Assembly: GCA_017546705.1 (NCBI GenBank)
Contig: JAFYSB010000026.1
Coordinates: 1 to 42,820 of the forward strand
DNA length: 42,820 nucleotides
Source of the DNA: Paludibacteraceae bacterium
GTDB lineage: Bacteria; Bacteroidota; Bacteroidia; Bacteroidales; Paludibacteraceae
Direction: 5' to 3'
Both the position numbers and the translations under genes were made by a program. The first letter of the stretch is position 1, and every line of letters begins with the position of its first letter. Of the stretch, positions 23,717 to 32,595 are shown one piece after another. The notes under the pieces are model-generated. The model saw only the letters and a list, made by a program, of their open reading frames with translations. It was not told the DNA's origin and did no database searches.

Positions 23717-24514
23717 TTATTTTCTCCTCGCGGCGATGAGTAGCCTTTTGATGATATTCTTTAGCGATTGCATGAGCAGTTCCTTGCTCCATGCTAGGAT
23801 GTTGTTGGTCCATCGCTGTGGATGGGTGGTGATCATGAGGTGGGCTGGCAACGTGCCTTGCTCAGCGGCGCGGATCACATCATCAGTGGTGTGATATACC
23901 AGCCCCTGCTTCACCCATTCATCTTGATATACGGGTATCTTATCGCGGACAGAGACCTTGTATCCGTCCCAACAACGACCAGTGTCGGTAAGGTAGAACA
24001 CCTGGCTAAAATCCACGTCGAAGTATGGTTCGCCAATTACGCCTAGCGATTGATAGTCATAATGTTTCCACAGCTCTTTGCCATCCCATTTGCTGGTAGG
24101 TGCGCCGTGCATGCAGATGGTGCGCACGGGATAGAACCGACGGAAATACTGCAACTGCTGTTGAAAATGCGCATATGCTTGTGCCACATCTCCTTGGCAA
24201 ATCGCCATATCCTCGTAGTGATAACCTATCTCATGCCCTAGGGCGGCTATTTGCTGGATATATTCGGGCTGATTGCTCTCTGGTACCACACGGAAGTAAT
24301 AGCTTGCCCGTATGCCCAACTCATGCTCGATTTGCGCAGTAGCCAAGCTATTCTTGGGCAACAAATCCACATCGTGTCGCATGATGATATACTGCGCAGG
24401 TAATGCTTCGCCTCTATCTAGGTTGTCGCAATACTGCTCAAAGGTGATAAATTGGTATCCCTGTTGCTGTAATGCAATTAAGAGTTGTTGGTATTTGCTT
24501 AGAGTAAAGTCCAT
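23717..24514 (-). CDS. Polysaccharide deacetylase-like protein
   Basis: A 265-residue protein with a reduced NodB/CE4-like fold. The stretch YIIMRHDVDLLPKN carries the HDVD motif found in deacetylase-like proteins of polysaccharide loci. ALGHEIGYHYED resembles the second metal-binding block, and TICMHGAPTSKWDG comes later. It lacks a canonical TFDDG. The end is basic and may be membrane-associated (LKNIIKRLLIAARRK). It is last in a three-gene leftward group, four bases after the DUF354 gene. A role in sugar deacetylation of surface polysaccharide is inference. Confidence 0.65.
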   Translation of the reverse strand: MDFTLSKYQQLLIALQQQGYQFITFEQYCDNLDRGEALPAQYIIMRHDVDLLPKNSLATAQIEHELGIRASYYFRVVPESNQPEYIQQIAALGHEIGYHYEDMAICQGDVAQAYAHFQQQLQYFRRFYPVRTICMHGAPTSKWDGKELWKHYDYQSLGVIGEPYFDVDFSQVFYLTDTGRCWDGYKVSVRDKIPVYQDEWVKQGLVYHTTDDVIRAAEQGTLPAHLMITTHPQRWTNNILAWSKELLMQSLKNIIKRLLIAARRK

Positions 24515-24518
24515 TGGA

Positions 24519-25568
24519 TTAGTTTTGAGATTTCAAATATGCTCTAATCTGTTGATCCAAGACATCTAGGATTTCTTGTTGTACTTGTTTACAACGCTCA
24601 AGTCCTGCAATACCACCAGCACGATATTCAAAGAACGAATCTTTTGCATGCTCCAAATATTGCATGATTTGTGCTACATCACGAGAGAAGAACATTTTGC
24701 CAGCATCCACGAGTGATTGATCCACAGATAAAAGATGTGCTCCCGCAAAAAATGATACAGAAGGGACACCCAGACATGCTGCTTCACGTGCCATAGTGCC
24801 AGCTCCCGTGAGGATAGCATCTGCATAGTAGCAAGCGTCAAGCCCATTGACAGCCTCTTTGGGCATATAGATGTTCTTTATTCCTTGTGCATAATCGCGG
24901 TCGGACTCATATCGTGGTAGGAAGAGGATATTGTATCCTGCAGCATCAAGTTCCTTAAGCAATTCAGGTACAATAGACTGGCGTCCTTCTACATAACTAG
25001 CTTTTATATTCTCAGGACGCACTACTACATAATGCTCAAAAGGCAACTTATCCAAAAAAGCAGAATCCGGTTGATAATCTGCCAAATAAAAATCTTCTTT
25101 ATATCCATTATATTGATATAAGTTTTTATTGAAAAATTGCTTTTTCAGTCGTTCAGCAGATATAAATTTAGGCCAAAATGCTAAGTCTGTGAATGGTGCA
25201 TACATCCAATTAGGGGATGTTTCATTGTCATCAAAGGTCACAGCCATTTTCCTACGCCACCATGCTACTGGTGAAGAAGAATCACCACCAACAGATATTT
25301 TGACATCAAAATATGGAATTTGACTCTGGAGCGTAATGATACGTTTTAGTAGTCCTATCAGTTTCTTAATCTTGTTTCCTCCTTGGTGCTGTCCTGCTTC
25401 AATATAAGGTTTATTGATGCGTTTCTCAAATAAACTTTTGGTTTCTGCAAAATCACGCAAAGAAAATACCATTTCAAATTCACCTTCATATTTTCGTATG
25501 ATAGGTAATAAAAAATTCACGTGTGGTACATTGGTTATATCAAACCAAATAGTTTTTTTCTTATCCAT
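24519..25568 (-). CDS. DUF354-family glycosyltransferase-like protein
   Basis: The 349-residue protein opens KTIWFDITNVPHVNFLLPII, the characteristic start of DUF354 proteins, which share the GT-B fold of UDP-GlcNAc 2-epimerases and MurG-like transferases. The C-terminal half has AILTGAGTMAREAACLGVPSVSFFAG, the nucleotide-sugar binding loop of that fold. It probably transfers or modifies a sugar in polysaccharide synthesis. The FemAB-like gene lies two bases upstream and the deacetylase-like gene four bases downstream. Confidence 0.78.
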   Translation of the reverse strand: MDKKKTIWFDITNVPHVNFLLPIIRKYEGEFEMVFSLRDFAETKSLFEKRINKPYIEAGQHQGGNKIKKLIGLLKRIITLQSQIPYFDVKISVGGDSSSPVAWWRRKMAVTFDDNETSPNWMYAPFTDLAFWPKFISAERLKKQFFNKNLYQYNGYKEDFYLADYQPDSAFLDKLPFEHYVVVRPENIKASYVEGRQSIVPELLKELDAAGYNILFLPRYESDRDYAQGIKNIYMPKEAVNGLDACYYADAILTGAGTMAREAACLGVPSVSFFAGAHLLSVDQSLVDAGKMFFSRDVAQIMQYLEHAKDSFFEYRAGGIAGLERCKQVQQEILDVLDQQIRAYLKSQN

Positions 25569-25570
25569 TA

Positions 25571-26572
25571 TTATCTCTTTTTCAATAATTTCACTCCTAA
25601 TTTACCTATCTGGTAGAGTAGCGGTTTTCGAATACATAAATACCGCCCATGCTCCACCTGTTCGCCTCCGAAACGCGCTTTAAAGTCGCGTACGCCGTAT
25701 GCTTCATCGGGTTTACCTGCGCCCATCATATCAAAGCGCGAACAACCATGTTCGGCTGCATAACGGATGCCTGCATATGTAGCCAATGACGACGGGAAGA
25801 TACTCTTCCACTCTCCATCTCTACCGCATACGAACCACTCGTACAAGCATCTTTCTGGCAACTCAACGCAGACGGTACCACCGATGATTTCGCCATTGAG
25901 TTCAACCAAGATAAATCGGCCATTGGGATGTGCATATAACTTTTTAAAGAAATCCCATGAGAAGAGCGGTGTCTTGATTTTGGTGGTGTATAGGTGCTTG
26001 AGCATCGCATAATACGTGCGCACTTGCTCGATGGTGGGATGCTCTATGACAGTCGCTCCATCGCGTATGGAGGTCTTGATATCACGCTTGCGATTCTTTC
26101 CCAAGCGGCTTTCCACTAGGTCTACCGAAGTGGTATCCACATGGAAGTTCAAATGGGGTTGGTAATTAAATCCACATTCGAAGAATACGTCTTTCCAACT
26201 CGAATAATCATGAAAATTTCTTGTTTCTATGTAAATTGCTTGAGATTGCAATCCTGTTTTTATGGCACACAATAAGTGTTTTACATCTTGCTGTGTTGCA
26301 TCATCTGCAATAACCGGACCACCTATGATAATGGCACGGCGGGTAAAGAGTTGTTTAAGAGCATTTTGCTCTCGAGTGATATATCCAACGCAAAGAGCGC
26401 GAAGTTTTTCATCACGCTTTACGGAATATGCAAACGGCGTCATCTCTGCGGGATTCGCCGCATAGAACTCATATGCCTCCTTGGTTTGGAACCAAGTGGC
26501 GTAGGGAGAGCGATCGATGAGCGCTTGCCATTGCTGTGGGTCTATGTCAGGGTATGTAAGGAGTTGTGTCAT
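25571..26572 (-). CDS. FemAB/GNAT-like acyl- or aminoacyl-transferase
   Basis: A 333-residue protein related to the FemAB/BioF2-type double-GNAT group, found in peptidoglycan and exopolysaccharide loci. It starts YPDIDPQQWQALIDRSPYAT, continues WFQTKEAYEFY, and has the second GNAT half with GRFILVELNGEIIGGTVCV, KSIFPSSLATYAGIRYAAE and the closing YGVRDFKARFGGE. It is likely cytoplasmic, attaching an acyl or amino-acid group to a sugar or lipid-linked intermediate. No promoter is visible in the 53 bases before it, which hold GTGTAAAGT repeats, so it may depend on read-through from the ATPase gene. An 18-base piece of its 5' end is duplicated on the far side of that ATPase gene. Confidence 0.75.
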   Translation of the reverse strand: MTQLLTYPDIDPQQWQALIDRSPYATWFQTKEAYEFYAANPAEMTPFAYSVKRDEKLRALCVGYITREQNALKQLFTRRAIIIGGPVIADDATQQDVKHLLCAIKTGLQSQAIYIETRNFHDYSSWKDVFFECGFNYQPHLNFHVDTTSVDLVESRLGKNRKRDIKTSIRDGATVIEHPTIEQVRTYYAMLKHLYTTKIKTPLFSWDFFKKLYAHPNGRFILVELNGEIIGGTVCVELPERCLYEWFVCGRDGEWKSIFPSSLATYAGIRYAAEHGCSRFDMMGAGKPDEAYGVRDFKARFGGEQVEHGRYLCIRKPLLYQIGKLGVKLLKKR

Positions 26573-26625
26573 AATCTAGTGTAAAGTATATGGTGTAAAG
26601 TGTAAAGGCGAGGATAATGTATATA

Positions 26626-27912
26626 CTAGTTTCGTTCCAACAACCAGTCTGATGCAAGTACACAATGGATAGTTTTTCCATCTACTACAATATCGCGTGC
26701 TTCACCTCGCATCATGATTAATGTCAAATGATCGCAATGTGTCAGTTTAGCGCCCTTTAGCAATGCATTTATCTCTCTGTTATACAATCTGGTGGTTGGT
26801 TCTACAAAATCATATGTTACTTGTATCAACTCGCGCACATGCGAGGATTCTACCACTACAAAATCCACTTCAAAATCCTGTACCTTACGCAGATAATAAA
26901 GTTGTTCGTACTCCGAATGCAGACGTCGCAGCAGTTCTACTGCTACCACATTCTCCAAACGCAAACCAAAGCTTTCTGTCAGCAAAGCATTTTCATGTTG
27001 CGAGATAAAAGCATTATCTACTGCATATAATTTGCGCCCCGAATTACGCTCACTGCTCTTGAGCGAAAACTTAGGAATAAGACAGAGCAAATAAGCATTT
27101 TGCAGATAGGTGATATAGTTCTTGACAGTATGCACCGACTTGATGCCCAACTCTTCCGCAATATCGTTGAAGGATTTTTCTTGGCAAAACCAATCCAGTA
27201 AACGATTGGCTAGGTCTGATAATGTTTGCTGATAGCGAATCTTGTATCTTTGACAAATATCCTTCTTGATAATCGCTTCACGTAGTGAGAATAGGTAATT
27301 GCGTTTGTTGATTTCAGGCGAAGCGATCAACTCTGGGAAACCACCTGTCATGATATATTCATCTAAAGCACGATCTCGCAGACCATATGCTTTGGTAGTT
27401 GTTCCCTGCACATCCACATCCTTGATGGCACAATACTCTGAAAATGAGAATGGATATAGTTCTATTTGATGATATCGCCCTGTCAGATGAGTACTCAATT
27501 CTCCGCTCAATAGATTGGCATTACTACCGGTAAGTATCAGTTTGATCCCTTGACGAAGCAACCTATTCACAAATAAGTGCCAACTATTAACATTCTGTAC
27601 CTCGTCCAAAAAAAGATGGGTAAAAGCGCCATAAATTACATATAATTCTTGTAGGATCGTATCTAAATCATCTGCCGAAACACGTCGTAAACGCTCATCA
27701 TCGAAATTCACATAGGCAAAATGTACTTTATTTTGGAGCAAAACTTTTTGACAAAGAGTAGATTTTCCGCTTCGTCTTACACCAATCACAATCTGCGCAA
27801 GTTTGCTATTCAGATGAATCTCTTGCTCCTCTTTTCTAGTGCAAAGAGTTGCCAAATCCAACTGCTCCAACTCCGCTTTTTGGTTCGATAATATACGTTT
27901 TAAATCCTTCAT
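26626..27912 (-). CDS. AAA (AAA_14) / DUF4143 ATPase
   Basis: A 428-residue P-loop ATPase of the AAA_14-DUF4143 group, numerous in Bacteroidales and of unknown role. Walker A is GVRRSGKST at residues 44-52, Walker B is LFLDEVQ at 100-106, and a sensor-like LILTGSNANLLSGE follows. After TGRYHQIELYPFSFSEY comes a winged-helix-like region (FNDIAEELGIKSVHTVKNYI). The C-terminal DUF4143 domain has FSLKSSERNSGRKLYAVDN and the nuclease-like LRKVQDFEVDFVV. It has its own promoter with three upstream repeats and sits between two parts of a polysaccharide cluster to which it is unrelated, so it looks inserted. Confidence 0.88.
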   Translation of the reverse strand: MKDLKRILSNQKAELEQLDLATLCTRKEEQEIHLNSKLAQIVIGVRRSGKSTLCQKVLLQNKVHFAYVNFDDERLRRVSADDLDTILQELYVIYGAFTHLFLDEVQNVNSWHLFVNRLLRQGIKLILTGSNANLLSGELSTHLTGRYHQIELYPFSFSEYCAIKDVDVQGTTTKAYGLRDRALDEYIMTGGFPELIASPEINKRNYLFSLREAIIKKDICQRYKIRYQQTLSDLANRLLDWFCQEKSFNDIAEELGIKSVHTVKNYITYLQNAYLLCLIPKFSLKSSERNSGRKLYAVDNAFISQHENALLTESFGLRLENVVAVELLRRLHSEYEQLYYLRKVQDFEVDFVVVESSHVRELIQVTYDFVEPTTRLYNREINALLKGAKLTHCDHLTLIMMRGEARDIVVDGKTIHCVLASDWLLERN

Positions 27913-27938
27913 AAAACACTATAATTCAAAAATCGCTG

Positions 27939-27970
27939 CAAAGTTACTGAAAATCTTTTAATTACACAAA
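27939..27970 (-). promoter_or_regulatory. Promoter of the AAA/DUF4143 ATPase gene
   Basis: On the reverse strand TTTG (27967-27970), a 20-base spacer and TAACTTTG (27939-27946) fit the consensus, with about 25 bases from the -7 box to the ATG at 27912. Confidence 0.78.
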
Positions 27971-27972
27971 TC

Positions 27973-28051
27973 AAACTGCACAAAAATAGAAATTTTCTTT
28001 ATCTAAACTGCACAAAAATAGAAATTTCATTCATCTAAACTGCACAAATTT
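27973..28051. repeat. Three direct repeats, 32-base period, upstream of the ATPase promoter
   Basis: Copies start at 27973, 28005 and 28037. The first two are identical over 23 bases beginning AAACTGCACAAAAATAG; the third keeps AAACTGCACAAA. The constant 32-base step is close to three DNA turns, so a protein would meet all copies on one face. They lie immediately upstream of the -33 element, as expected for activator or autoregulator sites. Confidence 0.85.
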
Positions 28052-28054
28052 AAT

Positions 28055-28134
28055 AATATATGCTTGCCATTGCTGTGGGGCGGCATAGCCGCTGTTATTT
28101 TCCTTGAGCGCCTCCTTAAAGTCGTTAAGGTCAT
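28055..28134 (-). pseudogene. Fragment resembling the FemAB-like gene start
   Basis: On the reverse strand a frame reads DFKEALKENNSGYAAPQQWQ, ending AYI; PQQWQA matches residues 12-17 of the FemAB-like protein. At DNA level GCTTGCCATTGCTGTGGG is identical at 28062-28079 here and at 26523-26540 in that gene. The ATG at 28134 is in a different frame, so the copy is broken. Confidence 0.55.
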
Positions 28135-28142
28135 TACTGCGA

Positions 28143-28214
28143 TTACACCAGCTGCTTGTATATCGCCATCAATCGCTCAGCGACTTGGGTGTTGCTAAGG
28201 CCTAATTGTAAATG
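28143..28214 (-). pseudogene. C-terminal remnant of a glycosyltransferase gene
   Basis: On the reverse strand the frame reads LGLSNTQVAERLMAIYKQLV and a stop at 28143. It mirrors the C-terminus of the intact GT4 protein just upstream (DGLADWQIAERLINIYKESM). It is too short to function and has no start. It suggests an earlier GT4 gene ended here, followed 8 bases later by the broken FemAB-like start. Positions 28215-28299 hold nothing else I recognise. Confidence 0.6.
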
Positions 28215-28299
28215 CACTATCAAAAGATATATGCTCGCATGAGAAATTTAAAGCATATTCTTATTCAGTGCTCAACTAATTTGCGAATATGTTAGAGTA

Positions 28300-29259
28300 T
28301 CAGAGATTACGCTTCATACTGCGCATCGATTCTTTATAGATATTGATAAGTCTTTCTGCAATTTGCCAATCCGCAAGACCATCCAATAACAACCGGTCTC
28401 GTCCATTACTCTTGTCACCATACATTAATGCTTTACCTAATAAATCCGCAAATTCCTCCACCTCAAAAGTATTCGCTACGTAGCATCCTTTCACTCCCTC
28501 TATACGTTCGCGGCAATCCCCCATATCGGTAGTGACGATTGGCGCATTACATGCCATCGCTTCTTTCACGGCATTGGCACTGCCTTCATAAAAACTCGGT
28601 AATACCACGACATCAGCAGCATTGTATAATATTGGTGTATCTTCATTCTTTACGCCCACCATGGGATGCAAATCAATTGCATATTTACTAGACTGATTTA
28701 ATAGTGTTACTGCATTTTCTGCTAATGGCCAATTCTTTCGAGCTTCAGCAGGATTAGCAGGAAATAGTACATGTTGTTTCACATTACTCCATTTCAATCT
28801 TTCTTGACAATCTAACTTGCTCTGTTCATTGAAGATATTCATATTTACCCCGTTCGGCACTACATTAGCCCTAGCTATACCTACTCGATATTTCATCTCA
28901 ACCGACTTCACTATTATCGCATTCCATTTATTAGCAACCATTCTCACTAGAAGTGGATACCAACTATGCGTCCATATATCACTCCCCATCAACGATACAA
29001 CGATAGGCACACACAATCCGATAGTAGCCATATTGACTAGATATGCCGAAAACGCATAATGCGCATGCACCACATCATAATGTCCCTCTTTTATTTTCTT
29101 GCGCAATGGCTTGATATTCTTTACATATCCCTTAGTGCTACCTCCATAAACGACATAGTACTCTACCTCAACCCCTACTCTACGTAGCGATTCGCCTTGA
29201 TTCTTAATTATCGGGTTTGCCCCTCCTTGTCTTCCAGAACAAACAAATAACACTCTCAT
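28300..29259 (-). CDS. GT4-family glycosyltransferase
   Basis: A 319-residue retaining glycosyltransferase of GT-B fold. It opens MRVLFVCSGRQGGANPIIKN and has VVHAHYAF, the acceptor-side NVVPNGVNMNIF, and the donor-binding loop PSFYEGSANAVKEAMACNAPIVTTDMGD, with the EX7E-like glutamates of GT4. It is the last gene of the operon, four bases after the epimerase gene. It probably adds one sugar to the repeat unit on the cytoplasmic face. Its C-terminus has a decayed relative just downstream. Confidence 0.88.
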   Translation of the reverse strand: MRVLFVCSGRQGGANPIIKNQGESLRRVGVEVEYYVVYGGSTKGYVKNIKPLRKKIKEGHYDVVHAHYAFSAYLVNMATIGLCVPIVVSLMGSDIWTHSWYPLLVRMVANKWNAIIVKSVEMKYRVGIARANVVPNGVNMNIFNEQSKLDCQERLKWSNVKQHVLFPANPAEARKNWPLAENAVTLLNQSSKYAIDLHPMVGVKNEDTPILYNAADVVVLPSFYEGSANAVKEAMACNAPIVTTDMGDCRERIEGVKGCYVANTFEVEEFADLLGKALMYGDKSNGRDRLLLDGLADWQIAERLINIYKESMRSMKRNL

Positions 29260-29263
29260 AATA

Positions 29264-30289
29264 TTAACTATTTACCGAATAAAAATCTTTATACCACTTC
29301 ATAAACTTTCCTATCCCTTCATGCAACTTTACTTTAGGTCTATAGTCCATCTCATCCTCTAACCTAGAGCAATCTGCATTCGTTTGATACACATCCCCAG
29401 CTTGCATAGGCAGAAACTCTTTCTTCGCCTCCTTGCCAAACGCCTGTTCCATCTCCGAGATAAAATCCATCAACTTTACTGGATGACTGCAACCGATATT
29501 GTAAATCTTATACAGCACACCATGCTCACATTGCGCTCTGTCCAACGTTTGATCAATCGCTCGAATCGTTCCTTCTGCTATATCATCGATATACGTAAAA
29601 TCTCGAATCATATCGCCGTTATTAAACACCTTAATCGGTTTATTTTTCTTCATCGCATCAGCAAACAACATCGGCGACATATCAGGTCTTCCCCAGGGAC
29701 CATATACTGTAAAGTACCGCAAACCTATCGTCTGGAATCCATAGAGCTTGCTATAGCAATGTGCCATCAACTCGTTCGACTTCTTTGAAGCGGCATACAG
29801 ACTTACTGGAGTATCCACCTTATCATCTTCATTATAAGGTACTTTCTCATTCAACCCATACACAGACGAGGAAGAAGCAAACACTAGTTTCGGCACATTG
29901 TAGTTCCGACAAGCCTCGAGTATATTGAGGAATCCCAATAGGTTACTCTGCATATATGCGTATGGATGAGTTATACTATACCGCACTCCTGCTTGCGCTG
30001 CCAAGTTCAGCACCACATCAAACTTATGCATCTCAAACAAGCCATCTAATGCCGTCTTATCATCAATAGACAACTTCACAAACCTCAAATTCGGATAAAT
30101 TGCGGAACAATATTCGTTCAATTGTCCAACGTTCACTCCAAGCAACTCGCGGAGTCGAGCATACTTTAACTGCACATCATAATAATCATTGATGTTATCA
30201 ACACCAACCACTATGTCTCCTCTCTGCGCTAATATCTGCGCCACTCGCGAACCGATAAATCCAGCAGCTCCTGTTACTAATACTTTCAT
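29264..30289 (-). CDS. UDP-glucuronate 4-epimerase-like SDR
   Basis: An extended short-chain dehydrogenase of 341 residues that should convert UDP-glucuronate to UDP-galacturonate. The cofactor site GAAGFIG is at residues 7-13, VDNINDYYDVQLKYARL follows as in UDP-glucuronate 4-epimerases, and the catalytic pair lies in SLYAASKKSNE. GLRYFTVYGPWGRPDMSP is also typical of this subgroup. The substrate can come from Ugd at 13058-14296. UDP-glucose 4-epimerase or another 4-epimerase is less likely given these motifs. Confidence 0.85.
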   Translation of the reverse strand: MKVLVTGAAGFIGSRVAQILAQRGDIVVGVDNINDYYDVQLKYARLRELLGVNVGQLNEYCSAIYPNLRFVKLSIDDKTALDGLFEMHKFDVVLNLAAQAGVRYSITHPYAYMQSNLLGFLNILEACRNYNVPKLVFASSSSVYGLNEKVPYNEDDKVDTPVSLYAASKKSNELMAHCYSKLYGFQTIGLRYFTVYGPWGRPDMSPMLFADAMKKNKPIKVFNNGDMIRDFTYIDDIAEGTIRAIDQTLDRAQCEHGVLYKIYNIGCSHPVKLMDFISEMEQAFGKEAKKEFLPMQAGDVYQTNADCSRLEDEMDYRPKVKLHEGIGKFMKWYKDFYSVNS

Positions 30290-30302
30290 AATATGTTTTT
30301 AA

Positions 30303-31232
30303 CTAAATCATTTTTTCAGGTAAAGTTAACCATTCTCCAAATTGATAATCATATTCTTCTGGGCGAAATGGTGTTAATCCTCCAGAACTAAAAAAAGTGA
30401 ACTCTCCAAAAAAGATATTACCATTTGCCTCATATAAATCAACACGGACGTGCGGAATGCTCTTTGACATCGTTTCTGCTAAAGCAATCATTTGAGTTAA
30501 TAATTGAGGTTGCTGTGGGTGTATTTCTGCATTTTTATGTGACTTACGAATTGGCAACCAATTAAAATCCCTATCAAAATAATCAATACAGACATCTCCA
30601 TGTGATTGTCTACCAGATGCTATTAACATAGCCTTTACTACTCCATCAAAACAAAAAAACTTATAATCTCTCAATTCACCTTGAGTAGTATCTTCGATGT
30701 ATTTTTCCGCAACAATTTGTGGTTTGATATTTTTATATGGCCACTCTCTCCCCAACATAAACGTGTTTCTATTGAGAGACCTACGCAATCTTTTTTCAAC
30801 GGAAGAAATATCTAATTTACTTTTATCCTTACATATTATAACACCAAAATTGCCGCCATCATGCGTAGTTTTTAAAACAAATTGCTGCGGCAATTTTTCC
30901 CACTCAATATCCTCCACACAATCCCACACAAATAACGTTGGTATTACATATTTTTCCCCTACTAGATTCTTCACATATTGTTTCACAGCATATTTATCCG
31001 CCATAATTGTATGCATTGGATTATGGTAGTATAGTTTCAACCATTGTAATTTCTCACTATACGTAATGGGATTATTTAAATCTAACTTACGTTTAAATTC
31101 TAGTCTATATAGAATTTTTAAATATAACGCATCATTAGGTATCAAATAAGACAATCTAGATACGATTGCTGCAACAAAATGCCTCCTATTCAATAATAAA
31201 CTTTTAAAAGCATTATATACTGGTCGTTTCAT
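30303..31232 (-). CDS. TupA-like ATP-grasp protein
   Basis: The 309-residue protein matches the TupA-like ATP-grasp group. It has KRKLDLNNPITYSEKLQWLK near the start, then MADKYAVKQYV, FVLKTTHDGGNFGVIICKDK (nucleotide lysine and glycine loop) and the metal-binding HVRVDLYEANGNIFFGEFTF. TupA-type enzymes form amide bonds on polysaccharides, for example in teichuronopeptide synthesis, so amidation of a uronic acid with an amino compound is a fair guess. In this locus galacturonate could be the acceptor. The protein is sometimes labelled glycosyltransferase. It sits one base after the polymerase gene. Confidence 0.8.
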   Translation of the reverse strand: MKRPVYNAFKSLLLNRRHFVAAIVSRLSYLIPNDALYLKILYRLEFKRKLDLNNPITYSEKLQWLKLYYHNPMHTIMADKYAVKQYVKNLVGEKYVIPTLFVWDCVEDIEWEKLPQQFVLKTTHDGGNFGVIICKDKSKLDISSVEKRLRRSLNRNTFMLGREWPYKNIKPQIVAEKYIEDTTQGELRDYKFFCFDGVVKAMLIASGRQSHGDVCIDYFDRDFNWLPIRKSHKNAEIHPQQPQLLTQMIALAETMSKSIPHVRVDLYEANGNIFFGEFTFFSSGGLTPFRPEEYDYQFGEWLTLPEKMI

Positions 31233-31233
31233 C

Positions 31234-32589
31234 TTAAACTAAATTTAAATTATTGCTTCCTATAAATATACCTTTATTTGTGTATTTCAATCGTGAATAA
31301 TACATTACAAATATTACTAGCACACATACAAATGGTTCACGAATCATTTGTGCGTTGTATAAAATAAAGTCAAACATTACCATGCCATATAGCGCAATAC
31401 GCAATCGTTTATATTTAACTATTTTAAAGTAAAACCAATAGTACATCATAAATAATATCAATCCAATCAATCCAAACGCCAAATACCACATTACCGCACC
31501 CGTCATACTTCCTCTGTGGTTAATACCAAAATTGTAATCCTTATCGTAATAATGTTCAAAGTCATTCGACGTATATATACGCTCCACTCCATGACCAAAC
31601 CAAGAATGCGTGTCATAATTATCCACATCCTTTATCCATTCCCACATCAACAACGTTGCTCCGACACGACCAACTCCTTTTTCTCTATTACCATATTGAT
31701 CCGTTTCACCCATAGAATAATCTTTACCATAATTCAATGCGTACTCAATATCAAAACTACCCCATACCTTATGTTCTGGATTAAGTGTTGGTGTTAATCG
31801 CAAACCAAAATAAAACAACAATGGGGCTAATACAATAACGGTCATTACCATCTTTGGATATTTTTTACGAGCGACATACAACGCAAAGATCACAAAGAAT
31901 AAAGGGAAAAGTACAACCACAGCACGTTTACCTGTCATGATACCTATTAACAACAATCCCGCCAAGAAAGCCCATGATTTCCATCCCTTAATATTCATGT
32001 TGGTATTCACGCATACCCATGCCAGCGCAACAAGCGGGAAACTAGTACCAGCCCCTCCTCCTTGGGGCTGTCCAAATGTTCCTACCATACCTTCCCAAAA
32101 ATGCATGTTAAGCATGATAGCCTTCAAAACACCAGATAAGATCTGAATATAAATCAACTCTCGAAAAAACACATTGATATACTCCAAACTTTGTGGAGTT
32201 TTTTTTAGCAATACCGCAAAAAGTAAATAACAGACAAAAGGCACATAATACTTCGAGTATTGACCAAGAGTAAATAGCAATCCATCTTGCCATTTAATCA
32301 ATGACACATAGAGGAAATATATGGATAAAATACCAAATAAAATCACAAGCCCTTTCAATTGCTCCCAATGTTTAAACACATTGTACTGCACCAACAGATA
32401 AGTTGCTAATACCGTTGTCACAACTCGCATTACTTGAGGCCCCGATGGTAGAAAATAACTTAAAGGACCATTAAACGCAAGTAACAATAAAAGCAAGAGG
32501 AATAAACTTTGTCTGTATCTCCACATCATCCATAGCATCAATACTAATGCTATTAAATAGTATGTCAATTGTACCGTAGCAAAAACCAT
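31234..32589 (-). CDS. O-antigen polymerase/ligase-like membrane protein (Wzy)
   Basis: An integral membrane protein of 451 residues with about ten or more hydrophobic helices and a large hydrophilic loop at about residues 265-340 (GYGKD-type charged region ending in DNYDTHSWFGHGVERIY). Loops of this kind with an HSWFGHG-like motif are seen in O-antigen ligase/polymerase proteins. It would polymerise repeat units at the periplasmic face. Such proteins are poorly conserved, so topology and context carry the call. It is six bases after a GT2 gene. Confidence 0.78.
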   Translation of the reverse strand: MVFATVQLTYYLIALVLMLWMMWRYRQSLFLLLLLLLAFNGPLSYFLPSGPQVMRVVTTVLATYLLVQYNVFKHWEQLKGLVILFGILSIYFLYVSLIKWQDGLLFTLGQYSKYYVPFVCYLLFAVLLKKTPQSLEYINVFFRELIYIQILSGVLKAIMLNMHFWEGMVGTFGQPQGGGAGTSFPLVALAWVCVNTNMNIKGWKSWAFLAGLLLIGIMTGKRAVVVLFPLFFVIFALYVARKKYPKMVMTVIVLAPLLFYFGLRLTPTLNPEHKVWGSFDIEYALNYGKDYSMGETDQYGNREKGVGRVGATLLMWEWIKDVDNYDTHSWFGHGVERIYTSNDFEHYYDKDYNFGINHRGSMTGAVMWYLAFGLIGLILFMMYYWFYFKIVKYKRLRIALYGMVMFDFILYNAQMIREPFVCVLVIFVMYYSRLKYTNKGIFIGSNNLNLV

Positions 32590-32595
32590 AACAAC

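Noticed and set aside
27973-28051. CRISPR-like array
   Set aside because: Only three copies, the gaps are AT-rich and largely similar rather than unique spacers, and no cas genes are present. Promoter repeats explain it better.
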